Shown piece after piece: positions 22,329 to 35,377 of a stretch of 64,000 bases of DNA (position 1 is its first letter; the number at the start of each line of letters is the position of its first letter). Under the pieces are notes generated by a model. It was not told where the DNA came from, made no database searches, and saw only the letters and a list, made by a program, of their open reading frames with translations. Origin of the DNA: Caenorhabditis elegans. Lineage: Eukaryota; Nematoda; Chromadorea; Rhabditida; Rhabditidae. Location of the stretch: positions 13,826,001 through 13,890,000 of the forward strand of contig NC_003284.9 of NCBI RefSeq assembly GCF_000002985.6, in the 5' to 3' direction. Made by a program: the position numbers and the translations under genes.

Positions 22329-25300
22329 ATTTCCCTCTCAAACTCTTCTCATCCCAATATATGATGTATTTGGCTAATGTATTGTACTATTTAGACAGTC
22401 GAGCCCTGGCCGCCATTCTCTTTTTTTTTATCACTCATAGTTTAGCAATAAGATGCAAAATATGAGAGTTCTTTCTTTGTTGCGAATAAAACGCCGACAA
22501 AAACGACGAAAATGTCACACCACCCATTGTGTGACGCAGAGACCTCCCACGAGTGACTGTTTGGGGAAATTCTAATTTTTTGGTATCTGTCTAGACTCAC
22601 TTCTAAATAGTCTATATCAGAAGAGTTCATGCAACGACTCCAAATTCTATATGCCGTATTAATTTTTTTTTGCTTTTTCACGTAGAATATGCTTCACAGT
22701 TCTTCAATTTTACTGTAGTGTTAAAATTTTTTTCTAATATTTACTGCTAATTTGGTTACATTAGATTGCTGTCATGTGAAATTTGGAAGAATTTTTTTTT
22801 GAGTTGAACATTAGTAATTTTTAAAAATATTTTCTGTAGTTTTATTTTATAAAGTTGTGAACTGCAATATTAAAACTACCTGTGTTTATGTATAATGTTT
22901 TTCCATTGCCAGGCTTATCCTATAAAATACAACAGATAACTTTTTTACTTTATTCCTCTTGTTCAGTAAATTTGAGCCCATTATTTCAGAAAATAAAATC
23001 ATATTCTTTCACTTATAGTGGTATTTTGAAAGCTCAAACTTATCAGATTTTTAACAAAAAAGTCGAGAGCTGTATTTTTAACAAAAAAAAATACCAATCG
23101 CAATGAGGAGGTGCTCGGCGATCTAGCCAGATCTACTTTATCTGCTAATTGCCAAGTGCTGAGGGAGAAAGTTTTCCAAGTTTAGCAATCTTGCAGCTCT
23201 CTACTAACACAATGCTCGAACTCTTCTCAATCTGTAAAACCCCGAATGCCAATATACAGGCATAATCCAAAAATTGCCTTGAAATATATTCACTGAATGT
23301 GCCTGTCAACCCCAATCTACCACCTGCCATGTGCCATGTGTTGCGCGTAATAGGGGTCGCTGCGCCAATATCTTCCATTCCTCCTTTTCAAGTGCACGCT
23401 CTAACCTCATCGAAGGGGACAAAGAGATGGACGTCTAATATATGCGTGTCTCATCTTTTCATTATTGTTCAAGTCACTTTCATGCAAGTGTGATTGGATG
23501 CTTTGCTGACTATGAGTGCAGGTTTTTTCCTTTTTCACTGAGACTCAAAAATGTAAAATTAGTCATATTTCCTATTCATTCCAAAGTAATTCCACGGAAA
23601 CAAGTTTTTTTGTTGCTTTACTTCTTTTTAGAAATCAAGCTAATTTGATATTTTTTAAGAATTCAAACAACATAATAAAACTATAACATTTTTGTTAAAA
23701 ATTCACGTCTGGTTTGCTATGTGCATTTCTTACCCGGCAAGTGAAAAATTTTTGTATTTGTTTGAAAGCCTTAAAATATTCATCAAAACCTACATTTTAT
23801 TATAAAACCTCTTAAAATAGTTCTTCTTGAACTTTTGGAGTTTCAAAATTCGGTGAAAAAAAATTAAATTAACTTAAATTTTCAAGTTGTTCTTTTATGT
23901 TTTACAGTGACGGAAAAGTTATTTTCATGCAATATATTTTCAGCCTTAACTAATTATTTCATACATAAACCTTAAATAAAATGAACGGTTGAGAGAATAA
24001 TAGCGAAACGTTTCATATTTTGTTTTGCATTTTTTTTTTTAGTTTACACTGAGTATCCGTGCACCCATAGTTTGAAAATGTACTTTAATGAATAATAAAA
24101 TTACCACGGAAGAATGCAAAATATATGCAAAATATAAGAGTGATAAGAATAACATTACGGCCTTTGATCTACTAGCTTTTTTCCTAAACTTCAAGCGGCA
24201 GTAAATTTTTTTTTGAATCTAGAAAATTTTAACCTTAGCACCTTTACTTTCAGAATTGCAATTTTAATCAAAATTTTCAGATCAAAATTAAGACTTTTGC
24301 AGCAAATAGTTTGATAATGTTTTATGTTTTTCTTCCAAATTATTATAAGAACACTACTCTTTAAAAAACCATAACCACGTCAGATAGACTCGATAGATGT
24401 GGTTCTGTATGCCTCTTTCAAATCTATGCAACTTGTGTCATTTTCATGTCACTTTCCAATAAATTAATTAGTGTTAACCTGCCAAAATGCACACCCATAC
24501 CAAAACAATGTTTGCTCTTCTAATAAATCATTGTTCAATTTTTTTGTGAAACGTCTCAATTTTTATCAATCGGTAGGACAATTGTGTCGTTTATTGGCCA
24601 TTAAAATGGAAAAGTGTCACTTTCCAACCATATCTAGCATTCTTTTTTATTTTTTTGAAATGAAAACCCAATTTGCTAGTCTTTGGTTAGAAACCATTGG
24701 AAGAGATCAAAAGTAGAACTGTGGTAGGCTCCGCCTTTTCTTCTCATGCTATCTGTTTTGTACTTCGATGTTAGAGATTTCTAATGTTTCCTATATTTAA
24801 CAATTACATACGTGTCATGACAAAAATTTTAATTCAAATAGTTTAACCAATGTCTGGTTTTTATCACCATGTTATTCAAATGGAAGCAAATAGAAGGTTG
24901 ACTGGCCGGAAGAGTGAAATAGTCGTCTATCATGGGAGGGAGGTCAATAGATAAATCACTCTTGTTTTCAGTTTATTTGATTTTTTGTCTTTTTTTTTCG
25001 CTGCCTGGCTTCGAACCAAGATGCACTTTTCTCATTGATTTATGCTCGTATAGAAATCTTATCGAATTGATGCGGATCTACATTTTCTTGTGTTCCACAA
25101 CATTTCTCCAGTGTTACCTAGGTAGCCAACTCTAAGGGGATTGCTCCAGAATAGTTGTTTAGTCTGAATAGTTTAGAAACCTGTTGTTTTATTATATTTC
25201 CTTGTTTTCTGATACATGACTTGCTTGTTTCAGCCGACACTTTTTGGGTTTCGCAAATCGCTATAAAGGTTTCTAGATTAGAGCGGCGGCGCCGGCGTTG

Positions 25301-26933
25301 GAACACTATTTTAAACAAATTTTAAAAAAATATTAGAACTTTTCTGTAATTCAGTGAACCAGAAAATTAATGTTTGTTTAATCAATCCCTCATTTTGAAC
25401 GATTGAGTTAATTATTCCCCGCCTAACAAAATTTACTAGATTTTTGAAAAATTCAATAAACCTCTGAAAACTTGTGTGAACATTTTTTAAGAAGGATGAA
25501 AAAAAAACATAGTTTACACGAAATTTTTTAAATTGTTAATAAAAAACAAGTTCTCTGACACATAATCTCTCAATGCGTTTTCTAAAGTCTTTTGCAAATA
25601 AACAACGTTAGGTGATATCTCTAATAGCTAGCTCAAAATTTCCAACAAAACACTCCAATAAGCAATCTTTCACTTTCATTCTTCTTTTTTCTCATTTTGC
25701 CACTAGCCCATCAAAGTTGCACTATCATATTACGTATCGTAAACTAAACATATACATCGCTGCTCTACTGACCACTGGACAGATACACTTTTACGAGAGA
25801 ACTGATAAGAGAGAAGGCGTCAAGGGCGCCGAGGATTAGACGATGTAAGCTGACAGCGAGCAAAATTTCGCATGTACCGAGAAGAAAAGAAGCGGGAAAT
25901 GCGACGTAATCCGTGCTGAACATTTGATGAGTTCAAATAAGAAGGGTTTTACGACTGTACTTGAGGATGTTTTAGTGAGTGATAAAATAGGTGAGGAATA
26001 GACAATAATAACGATCATGCACTTTTGCAGTGCCGAGTGAACTTGTTCAGGTGACTTTTGCTACTTTTCTTTTCATTTGAAAGTAACAATAAATTTATAA
26101 ATTTGGCTTTCATGTCATGAAATTTTTTTACTTCATTTCATTTTTAATGTGTTTTCTGACGTTGTATTTTTTACTTTAAATCACTTTTTTAACTAACTAA
26201 TATGTACTTAATTCGAAAAGAGATATCAAAAACTTCAGGTGTTTGTGTATTAAAACCTGATAGTTTTCAAAAAAAAACAATAGTGCGGCACATTGTTCTT
26301 TATTACTTCTGAAAATGTTAATTTCGATTTTAATTTAGCAAAATTAATATACACTCAAAAAAAATTTTTTTTTCAAAAATTACAATATCTCTAATCTTTT
26401 TTTTAAATGTTCCTATGTAAGGAATGAAAATTTGAACGTATTCCAAAAAAAACTACATTTAATATCTCAAAAATTGCCGGCTACATATGATTGCTTGTAT
26501 ACTTCTTCATTATGGGGAAAACCCTCCCGTCTGCAATTTTCGGGTAACCACCTCACTGATAAGCTAAAGTCATTATCATCATTAATTTGGAGCACAGTTT
26601 TACAACCCTCTCCGCCTCCACAAAAAAATGAAGAGTTGTGAAATATTGGAATTTTTGTGGTAAAAATTACATTTGATTATGTTTGATTCAGGTTGCATTT
26701 TGCGATTTGAATTTGAAAATTCAAAAAGCCGGTATTCGCTGATTTTTCTTTGTTTCATCCACCACCTATCATCACCTTATTTCTTCATATCCCTCATTCG
26801 GAATTCCTTTTTTATCTGTTCACCTCCATGCTGCTTTGTCATTTATTATTAGAAAGATTATAATTTTAGATTCTTTTTTTTTTAAATAGTTTAACTGATT
26901 TGTAGGTTCGGTAGTAAAAATCCACCTGAGGAT

Positions 26934-29900
26934 ATGCCTGACAATAATCAACAAGCCGACGAAAAAGCTGCCGCTCATCAGGATCCTGAAACAGTTGAGA
27001 AAGAGTTAGAAGATGCAGGATTTATCGCACCGCCAGATGGTAAGAGTTTTATTGAAGCTGAAAATATTTTAAAATTTGGATCATAACTGTTTTCTATAGG
27101 TGGTTATGGATGGGCAATCGTTGCTGCTTCTTTCCTCCTTAATATGATTGTTGATGGTGTCATTTTCACTGTGGGAAAAATTCTCCAACCCGCATGGGTT
27201 CATAGTTTTGGAATCTCGGAAGCATCTGCTGCAATGACCATGTCAATTCTCTCCGGATGTTATTTCTTTGCAGGTTAGGTGTCAAGTGGTTTGAAAAGTC
27301 GGTTTATAGAAAAATATATTTGATATATTTATAGATTTAAAACAAAAAACAAATTTCGGCTTCAGAATTGCATTTTTAAAAATGATCGATCATTGACAAA
27401 AACTTAAATTTGATTTTATATACGCTTGAAATATTAAAAAATCTATTTTTCAACAAGTCTAACTCTATTTTTGTCTCAAAAAAAAAAGAGTTTATCAAAA
27501 TTTCCCCATGGCAATGCTGATTTAGCATCTAGATTGAAAGAGAAAACACAGCATATATTGCAAACGTTAAATCTAATGCCGCCAATTTTTTTGACATATT
27601 TTAAATGCTTCAAAAAACAACATGGGTTACTAGAAGGCACCCGAACTTTTAGTGAAAACCCTCGAAAAAGTATTTTTATAAAAAATTTACTTATTTAGGT
27701 ATGGTTTCCAAATCAAACCTTTGGGCTGAATTTAAGCAATTTTTTTCAAATTAAAAAATGTGAAAGTTTTTTCCAAGATATAAAGCAAATGTCTTTGCAC
27801 AATTCGGCTGAGAAATAATGTTTTCCGATTAAAAAAATTGAAACAACAAATAAAACTTTACGGTATACTCCCTGCCCAAGTGTTGAACAAAATTTTCAGA
27901 TGTCAAATATAATAGCTGTTTATTTAACTTTTGCATTTGGGAATGTACATAGTACAGGGTGGGCCAAAAGTATGGTAACACATGAAGCGCTCTTTTACAT
28001 GAGCTTTTTGCGCGACTGCCACGCCATACGTACATTCTTCTATCGAATACTGATAGCTGAATAAATTTCCTTCAATTTGACTCAAAATTTGTAATGTTTC
28101 CCAATAAGGTGCGATCTTTATCACCTCGACAATTTGGCGAACCCTTTCGAAAAAACGGTAATTTGGCACGCGGCACTTCCCACACAAACACACCTCCCAT
28201 GCACGCCAATAATTTTCAGATGTATGATTTTTATGTTAAATTTAAAGTTAAAGAAGTGAAGAAGCGTTTTTAATTGTTTTTGTAGCATATAAAAATTTTC
28301 TGTGTCGACACTGGCGCCTAGCAAGAACCTTTGAATATTTCATGAATTCAACTTTGCGAAATTTACTCAGTTTTTTTGGTTTCGCAAGGCGTAACGACCC
28401 ACAAAATCATCCGAGCTCAATTTTCTAAGAAAATTCTGGAAAGTCAGGTCAAAACGTCTCGAAAAATACTAAAATGAATTTTTCTGCATACTGCTACTCG
28501 CCGCTCACATCCATCTTTCTGGCGACTATGCCATTCAAGACTTAACCTACTGCCGCAGTCCATGACAGAAATACCGTGATAGAAATTATTTGGATTTTTG
28601 TTTTTAAAGAATCTCTAGACCAAGAGCATTCTTTGAACTATAAAAACTTGTAAGACACTTGATGGATTCCTCGAGAAATGTGTAGAAATCCCGCAGAATG
28701 CCGACTTGCGTGCCATAAAGGTCGTGATCTCAAAAGTTCTGAAGGCCTGCAGCGATGCGGATGGGAATATTTTAAAAATTCAAAACGTTCATCTGGTCAG
28801 TATTTTATGGAGAACAAAACTTGTACAAATTGATGTAATAACTCTCTCCACACGTAAAGTTATAGAGCTGCAAACGTGTTACCATACTTTTGGCCCACCC
28901 TGTAGTCTAAATTTTATTAAAATCTCCAAAGTAATGGTTTAGGTAAGATAAACCAATTCGAGTTTAGCAACTTCTAAACAAGATGTACGAATCAATAAAT
29001 TTTAGGTCCAATTGCATCGGTTCTCTGCAACGTTTTCGGATGCCGACAAGTTGCTCTTGCCGGTTCTCTCATTGCTGCTCTGGGATTCTTGTTATCCATA
29101 AGTGCTCCAAACATTTACGTTCTTTACGTTTCTTTTGGACTAATTGCTGGAGCTGGATTCGGAATGATGTACCTTCCAGCTATTGTCATCATTTCACAAT
29201 ACTTCGCAAAGAAGCGATCCGTTGCCACTGGAATCGCTGTCTGCGGATCTGGAATCGGAACGACGGTTTTCGCATTGCTGAATGACGTCGTTTGGGATTT
29301 TGTTGGAGGGGATTGGAAACAGTTTTTGGTTTATACCGCCGCTGTTACCATCTCAGGTCTTGGAGCCTGTATACTTCTGCGACCATTGAAGCCAAGTAAA
29401 GATCAGATTGAGAAAGTCGCAAAGGTTTTGGAAGACTATGAAGAGCACAAAGAAAAGGTTCCAGAATCCCCATTGCTCAGCAAGCACAACACACCGTTTT
29501 TAAGTTCATTAGAGCTTCACACGGCCGGGAAACTGGAAAATGGAGTGAGTGAATTGAAATTAAAATTTGTTTAAAAAACAATAAATTTCCAGCATCACAC
29601 CGGATCAATTAAAAGTATTGTTGATGCTGTCTCAAAAGAAATTGAAGACCTTAACAAACCACTGTTGCGCAAGGACATTTTCTATTCTGGATCTACAACA
29701 AATATTGCCGCTAGAAGTCGTACAGGAACCAGTTCGTTTTTCTTTTTCTAAGATTAATTTCTTTCAAAGATACGTGATTGAAATGTTTGGCAGTATAAGA
29801 ACATCCTTGATCACAGTAGAGCTATCACATACGCTAAAAATGAGGAAAATTCTCTATAAAAAATATGAAAAATCCAAATTCAACTTTCCATTTCAGTGAC

Positions 29901-30964
29901 TCGCGAGGAAGCTGCAGAGCATCAACAATCTCTTCGTTTCCGTGGAAAGGTTGAAACACCACAACAGTATTTGTCCAAAGCTGACTTAAACGCCGGAGAC
30001 AATGGAGATGTTGCAATTGCCAATGAGAGCAAAATTCAGGAAATCAAACAGGCGTTGAAACAACTTGTCGATAAGGAGCTTCTCTTCTCACCATCATTCC
30101 TTCTCCTTGCTTTTTCCGGTACTTTAACTCTTTGCTGCTTCTATGTACCATTCATCTATCTGGGAAATCATTTGGATAAGGTATTTTATTTCATTTTTAT
30201 TGTTCATAAATCCAAAATAATCAATACAAAATTTAAGATCGAGGGGCTCACCACTGCTGAAAAGTCTTTCACAGTCTCCCTCATCGGAGTTCTCAACATT
30301 GTTGCTCGTATTGGCTGTGGTATCCTGGCGGACCGTCCGGAAGTGTCCGCTCTTGCTGTCAATAACTTCGCCCTAATTGCTGCCGGTCTTGCCACCATGA
30401 CTGTACCATTGTACACTGCTTACTGGCAGTTCTTGGCATTCTGTGTTCCATTCTCAATTGGAGTCGCTTGCTTTGCCGCGCTGCGTTCTATCATTGTAGT
30501 GGAGTTGATTGGATTAGAAAAATTGAGCAACGCGTTTGGAATCCTTCTCACGTTCATGGGAGTTGGAGCTGTTGTGGGATCACCACTGGCCGGTGAGGGT
30601 TTTTATTCAAAAATTAGAGTTTAAATCTTTTGTACAAAAAAAGTAGTATTTATTCGGAATATAAACCTATTTGGCAGTTATGATAGTGATTATAGAGAAG
30701 GTTTTAAAAAATACAAAAAAATAAATAAATAAAAATCAATAGACATCAAAAATAGTCTTTTCGATTCCAGCTGCTATGAAAGACTACACTGGAAACTTTG
30801 ACACTTCCTTCTACGTCATGGGAGCCCTGATGACTATTAGTGGAGCAATGTGCATTCCACTCGGAGGACTCCGTAAACGAGAGTTGGCAAGATCGGATTC
30901 ATCAGATGCTAAGAAGGCAATTGAGCTCCAGAAGCTCACGGACACTCAAGATAATACTAACTGA
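26934..30964 (+). CDS. SLC16/monocarboxylate-transporter-like MFS protein, 596 aa
   Basis: Seven exons (26934-27039, 27100-27273, 29006-29544, 29593-29731, 29897-30180, 30238-30592, 30771-30964) join in consistent phase to 597 codons including TGA. The protein has the SLC16 signature PPDGGYGWAI before TM1. It also has the family motif in the TM2-TM3 region (YFFAGPIASVLCNVFGCRQV), TM1-6 in exons 2-3, a long hydrophilic central loop in exons 3-5, and TM7-12 in exons 5-7 with a hydrophilic tail. Such proteins carry monocarboxylates or related small organic molecules, usually with protons, across the plasma membrane. The real substrate cannot be told from sequence. Intron 2 (1.7 kb) contains a transposon. 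The 57-bp intron 30181-30237 is open in frame. An acceptor at 26914 and an open frame upstream of the ATG allow an additional 5' exon. I assign no gene number within the nematode mct-like group. Confidence 0.92.
27953..28904. mobile_element. Tc1/mariner-superfamily element in transporter intron 2
   Basis: Perfect 29-bp inverted repeats, including the TA duplications, lie at 27953-27981 and 28876-28904. The outer sequence reads CAGGGTGGGCCAAAAGTATG. The element is 952 bp. Near the right end on the plus strand a fragment (LEKCVEIPQN then RAIKVVISKVLKACSDADG) resembles the C-terminus of a Tc-type transposase, where a helix ending in an Ala/Asn-Asp-Gly-Gly stretch is typical. No intact transposase frame exists, so it is a degenerate or internally deleted copy. 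It sits in the sense-neutral middle of intron 2 and leaves the splice sites untouched. Confidence 0.88.
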
Positions 30965-31301
30965 ATCTAAAATCTCAAAATATACATTTGTATGTTCTAA
31001 ATTTTCCTTACTTATTTTCACTTCATTTGTTGCATTTGCCTAGAAACAACTTGTTTTAATAAGCATCATCGATGTCACCCAGTCTTTGTAGTTTGTGTTT
31101 TATCTGATCATTGTTACAAAATCACCCGAGATTCTATCTGGAGCAGTTAGGCTTTTTCTTGTTTTATCATTATTCTTTGTCATCATCATCATCACCTTCA
31201 CATAACATTATCTGTTAATTTACGTACGTGTTTTTCAGCACTTGACACATGTATTTATTTTAATTAATTTGTATCTTTTCAGCCAATTAAGAATTTCTCA
31301 C

Positions 31302-31307
31302 AATAAA
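31302..31307 (+). terminator. AATAAA poly(A) signal of the transporter gene
   Basis: First canonical AATAAA after the TGA at 30964, 338 bases downstream. It implies a 3' UTR of about 350 bases. Confidence 0.55.
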
Positions 31308-33105
31308 AAGATTCATAAAACATTTAAATTATTTCCTCCCAAAGTATGAACTTCTTTTCAGAGCACCTTTTCATGTGACATTGGTAGATTTTATTTGTGT
31401 GTGTTTTTCCAATGATGAAATATCAGTTTGAAAATTCAAATAGCCGCGGAATCTATGGATTTTTTAGATTTTTTTTTATTGCGTGATTGAAGTATTTTGA
31501 GCAATAATTTAAAAGCTTACTTTCAAGTTTATGTTTGTTATAATTTTAAATTACCCAGAAATGCTATTAAGAAATGCTTCTTCTGATAGTGAGCCGATTA
31601 TTTTTCTATGTTATCAAATCTGTGTGTTTTTCATTTTTATAAAAATCCAGATTACTTTTTTAATTCCATAAAAGTATAGCACTTTTTTTCTAATCTTCAA
31701 GAAACAAAATCGCATCTGAAAACCATAGACGGAAATCACAAGTTTAACATTTTTGTTTGAGATAATTCCTACTTTCCTTCATGCGTTATATCTGAAGTGC
31801 GAGAGAGTGTTTTATTTGAGATTTTGCACAAATCCGCGGGATATCTCTATAGAAACCGAGCAAGTTAGAAATCACCGCCTTTATTTCCTATTGATTGTCA
31901 CTAATCTTATTTGCTCTGATATTCGGCTGGTCTACAATTGAGATAATATTTCTTACGGAGATGGTTGGTAAAAGTCTGTTTAACTATTGTACATCACAAT
32001 TTTCACTGCGAAAAATTGAGGTATCTTAGTTAGACAGACATATACTACAACCAGTTTTATTATAAAACATACGGTGTACAGATCTTCGTAGTACCTTCAG
32101 TATGAATGTTTTTCCTTCAAACATTTGAAACAAAACATAACAATATTTGTTTCAAGAAGCAATAAAAAAAAAACTGAACATCCAAAAAATGATAAACGGA
32201 GAACTAATGAGCTACAATTAAAAACTCTTACTCGAAGTTTTATTTGACTACATTACACAAAATTTTTAAAGAGAAATTGCAACTACCCAAGTACTTCATT
32301 GATAAGTGCTATTCAACAGGAAAAAAAATTGAAAAAGTAAAAGTAAAATAAGTAAACTCATTCAAATGAAAAAGTAAAGTTACGTGGTGAAATTAAACGT
32401 TGTTGAAATACATATTTATTTGATAGTAATAACAAAAATGGTATATTTTATTTGATTGTTATTGAACAACAAAGTTTCAAATATTTAAAAAAACATTCTC
32501 GCTTAAAATAAATACTTTTGCATCAAAGGAAACCTTTCCGTTAGGCTCAAGTTGTGAACTCGAAATTAGAGAAAAAAAAGGATTTTGCAAAACAATCTGC
32601 ATTGTCGACGACATGTATGAATTGAAAAAATGGACAAATTGAAAATTCACTGACGTGTAATTTTTCCAATAAAAAATGAATTTGGACCTCAAATTTGCAT
32701 TCAAGTGAATTGAATGCTTTCGCTAAAAATGGATGCTCTCAAATGACAATAGTTCATATGACACAAGTGAACACTTACCATACATTATTTGATTTGATGG
32801 TGATACAATTGTACCTATTTCTCTCTCACTGACTACCACTCTCTTTCGTTCTTCTTCCCATGCATTGTATTGCGTCATTAATATACTGTGCACGATGTGC
32901 CTCATACGTTCAAGAAAGCGGATCGATAGATACTAACAGACGACGTAGACTGTGCAACAGGTGCAAGAACATATTTGAATATCAACATCTGGACGCATCA
33001 CTCCGTTGCTCATTCATTTCTTTTTTGGTGGAAAATATTGCTGTACAAGTCAAGACTGTGCACTTTTTTTTCTCAAATAACTTTTTTTGATAGAATCGAG
33101 AAACA
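31308..33105. other. Spacer between transporter and the 33106 gene
   Basis: AT-rich, with no convincing gene. A plus-strand 76-codon frame at 32860-33090 holds a CxxC-x(20)-CxxC pattern but has no other support. The last 100 bp include a T-rich acceptor (CTTTTTTTGATAG, ending at 33093) upstream of the next ATG. Confidence 0.45.
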
Positions 33106-34871
33106 ATGAGCTGTCTCAAAATTTCTCAATATAAAATCAATATTTCCTCTTTATCATCACCATTGAAACGGAAAACAACAAGAAAATTTGGAGATGACGC
33201 ATATGGTATGTTTTTGTACATTTTTCTTTTAGTTTTTTCCTTGTTGTAAAACCGGGTTTTTTGTGTATTTTTTGTGCAATTTTTTCATTTTTTACAGATT
33301 CACCTAAATACTTCATGGAGGGTAATCCAACGACTACAAGTACTTTTGAGATGGGATGCGATTTTGACAGGTGTGTCGGATTAAATCCATTTGGTCGCTT
33401 TTAAGACGAGAATAAAGCTTGTGGGGTTTTTTCTAGACTAAAACTAGTCCAAAATGACCAATATTCATAATCTTTGAAAATTTTGAAAAAATACACAATT
33501 TGGTAAAATCTAAATTTTGGCTAACTTGTTGCATTATTTGTTGATTTTTTTTTACGTATTTGAATCGTTCAGAAATTGTTGTTACAATTTTAGGGAATAT
33601 GTACCCAAATGCACGGAATACTGGATAGCCTACAAATATGCCTAAATCATAAAAAAGTAAAAAAAAAGTCCGTCTATAAAACCTATGTGGCTTATTGCAT
33701 TCTTGCAGAATAAAATTATGAAATTTAAGTCACGACTGTGGTAGACTTCGAATGTTTTGTTTTGTAAAAAAGAGGAAGGAGTTTGATAATAATCAATGAT
33801 TAAACAACAAAATTAAAAACCAATTTAGAATTTAACAACTCCTAAATCTGATTTCTAAGAGATTTTTTCTCAATAAAATTTAGAATAAACACTGTGAGGT
33901 TCAGTATATCATTCGAATGTGATTATGTAAAGTAATGCAAAGCTTCATTTTTCCAGCATCAACGACGAAAATGATCCATTCGACAAAAGCAGCATGAACG
34001 AAGAAAGTATTTTGGCCAGCTCAAATCAAAATTCGGCATTGAGTTTGCTCTCTGCTCCGTCATCAATTGCGAGAAATAAAGTTTTGGCATGCAGCACACC
34101 AAAAGATCACTTAGAAATTGATAGAGGTAGGATTTTGAATCAACAATGCTTCATATTCAGTAGCTGTTTAGAAATTAGTTCAATAATGAGCATGAATTAT
34201 TTGTATTCCAGATTTATTTAAAACTAGCCCCATTGAAGTGCATGGCAACCTTCGAACCTATTCACCAAAACGGCTGTGCCAGGACAAACGAATTATTTTT
34301 CGAAATCAAAAAATCAGAAATATGGCAATTCACAGCCCTGGGACTGAGAACATTCGAACTTCTTATTTCACTAGACAAAATCGGGTGAGTTTTTTTTTTT
34401 CAATTTTCAATTATATATTTCTAATTCATGCACATGTACCTTTAATAGCATGCCAATATTTTCCAGCCTATAATCGAAGCGATGCATAGAGAAGAAAATA
34501 TGGAGTACGAACTCAAAAAGCAACGGGCTCAAAACCGCGAAAAGAACATGCAATTTTTCAATGACCACATTTTCGAGTTCTTTCTGGCTTCTATTGTCAG
34601 TATCTGGCAAATCTTCTACACTTTTAACGTGATTCCAAGCACAAATGTTTTTGTTTTCTGCGTGAATATTGCGGTATGCGGAAGCTTTAGTATCATGTAC
34701 ATGATCCCAGTAGCTGTATGGTGGGGAACTATCATGTGCAGTCTGATAGTCTACTTGTCGTTTGCTTGGCTCTTTGGAGCAACATGCAACTTTGCAATGT
34801 TCGCAGCTGCTGCCATTTTTACCAAAGCCATTGCTACAGTGATTCAAGGCATTGTATGTCTTGTTGAATAG
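33106..34871 (+). CDS. Uncharacterised multi-pass membrane protein, 306 aa
   Basis: Five exons (33106-33205, 33298-33370, 33957-34126, 34212-34384, 34467-34871) join with phases 1, 2, 1, 0 into 307 codons including TAG. An acceptor-like site ends 12 bases before the ATG, consistent with SL1 trans-splicing. Residues 1-200 are hydrophilic, Ser/Asn/Asp-rich and probably disordered, with SSPLKRKTTRK near the N-terminus. A charged segment (EYELKKQRAQNREKN) precedes four hydrophobic segments at about 209-227, 232-258, 259-275 and 278-303, which fill the C-terminal third. There is no signal peptide. The layout (long soluble N-terminus, C-terminal membrane bundle) is seen in ER and nuclear-envelope proteins, but no domain is recognised. 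AATAAA at 35042 is the likely poly(A) signal. The gene converges on the minus-strand gene ending at 35378. Confidence 0.85.
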
Positions 34872-35041
34872 TTTTGCTCAAGCTTATGGATATACTTGTT
34901 TTATTTCGGCAATGTTGTTAATCTCTTCATATTTTTACTCGACTAGCATTTTTATCTCTGCATAATGGTATCGTAATGTCGTAATTTTTTGATACGCTGA
35001 CTACAAGACGCATTGATGTATGAATACGTATCTCGATACTA

Positions 35042-35047
35042 AATAAA
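35042..35047 (+). terminator. AATAAA poly(A) signal
   Basis: 171 bases after the TAG at 34871. It faces the opposing signal at 35289-35294, so the two convergent genes end about 250 bp apart. Confidence 0.65.
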
Positions 35048-35288
35048 ATGATTATAATAGCAATATTTATCTTCGTGGCAATGGTTTTTTTTTAAATTTT
35101 TTTGTAAGCAGAAAACATAATATTCAAGAATCACTCCTTAAATTTCCCAAAAAAAAAAACTACGAGTTACGAAGATTAATTTTTCTCACAACGAGAAGTA
35201 TCCGATTAAATCTTTTAAGTGTGCGTATCAGACAATTGTGCGTTCCCGATACCTTGTAGTGCCTTTTATCGCATATCAGCAATACTAA

Positions 35289-35294
35289 TTTATT
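35289..35294 (-). terminator. AATAAA poly(A) signal (minus)
   Basis: TTTATT on the plus strand, 84 bases beyond the minus-strand stop at 35378. Confidence 0.6.
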
Positions 35295-35377
35295 ATCAAA
35301 CAACAATAAATCTTGTCATCTTCTTATTAATTTGTACAATTATTAGGGAAATTGAAATATTATAACCCATGACGAGA

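Larger units (their letters stand above)
18661..26933. other. Gene desert of about 8.3 kb
   Basis: I could not build any gene model. Contents are a long TTAA palindrome (19068-19651), a GC-richer patch at 20090-20430 with CGCGG motifs and GAAGAAG runs that may be a promoter or CpG-like segment, and a 16-base C run (22313-22328). Scattered 60-90-codon frames have no splice support. Part of this DNA probably holds regulatory sequence and perhaps 5' UTR exons of the transporter gene at 26934, since a splice acceptor (TTTGTAG) sits at 26914 just before its ATG. Confidence 0.5.

Noticed and set aside
25000..25060. Possible minus-strand tRNA or SINE (GGTTCGAAGCC followed by an A-rich run)
   Set aside because: Only a T-arm-like motif is present. 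There is no A box, no anticodon arm and no acceptor stem.
29759..29840. Extra exon (around 29778) between transporter exons 4 and 5
   Set aside because: It introduces stop codons or phase clashes. Direct joining of 29731 to 29897 keeps phase and reads cleanly.
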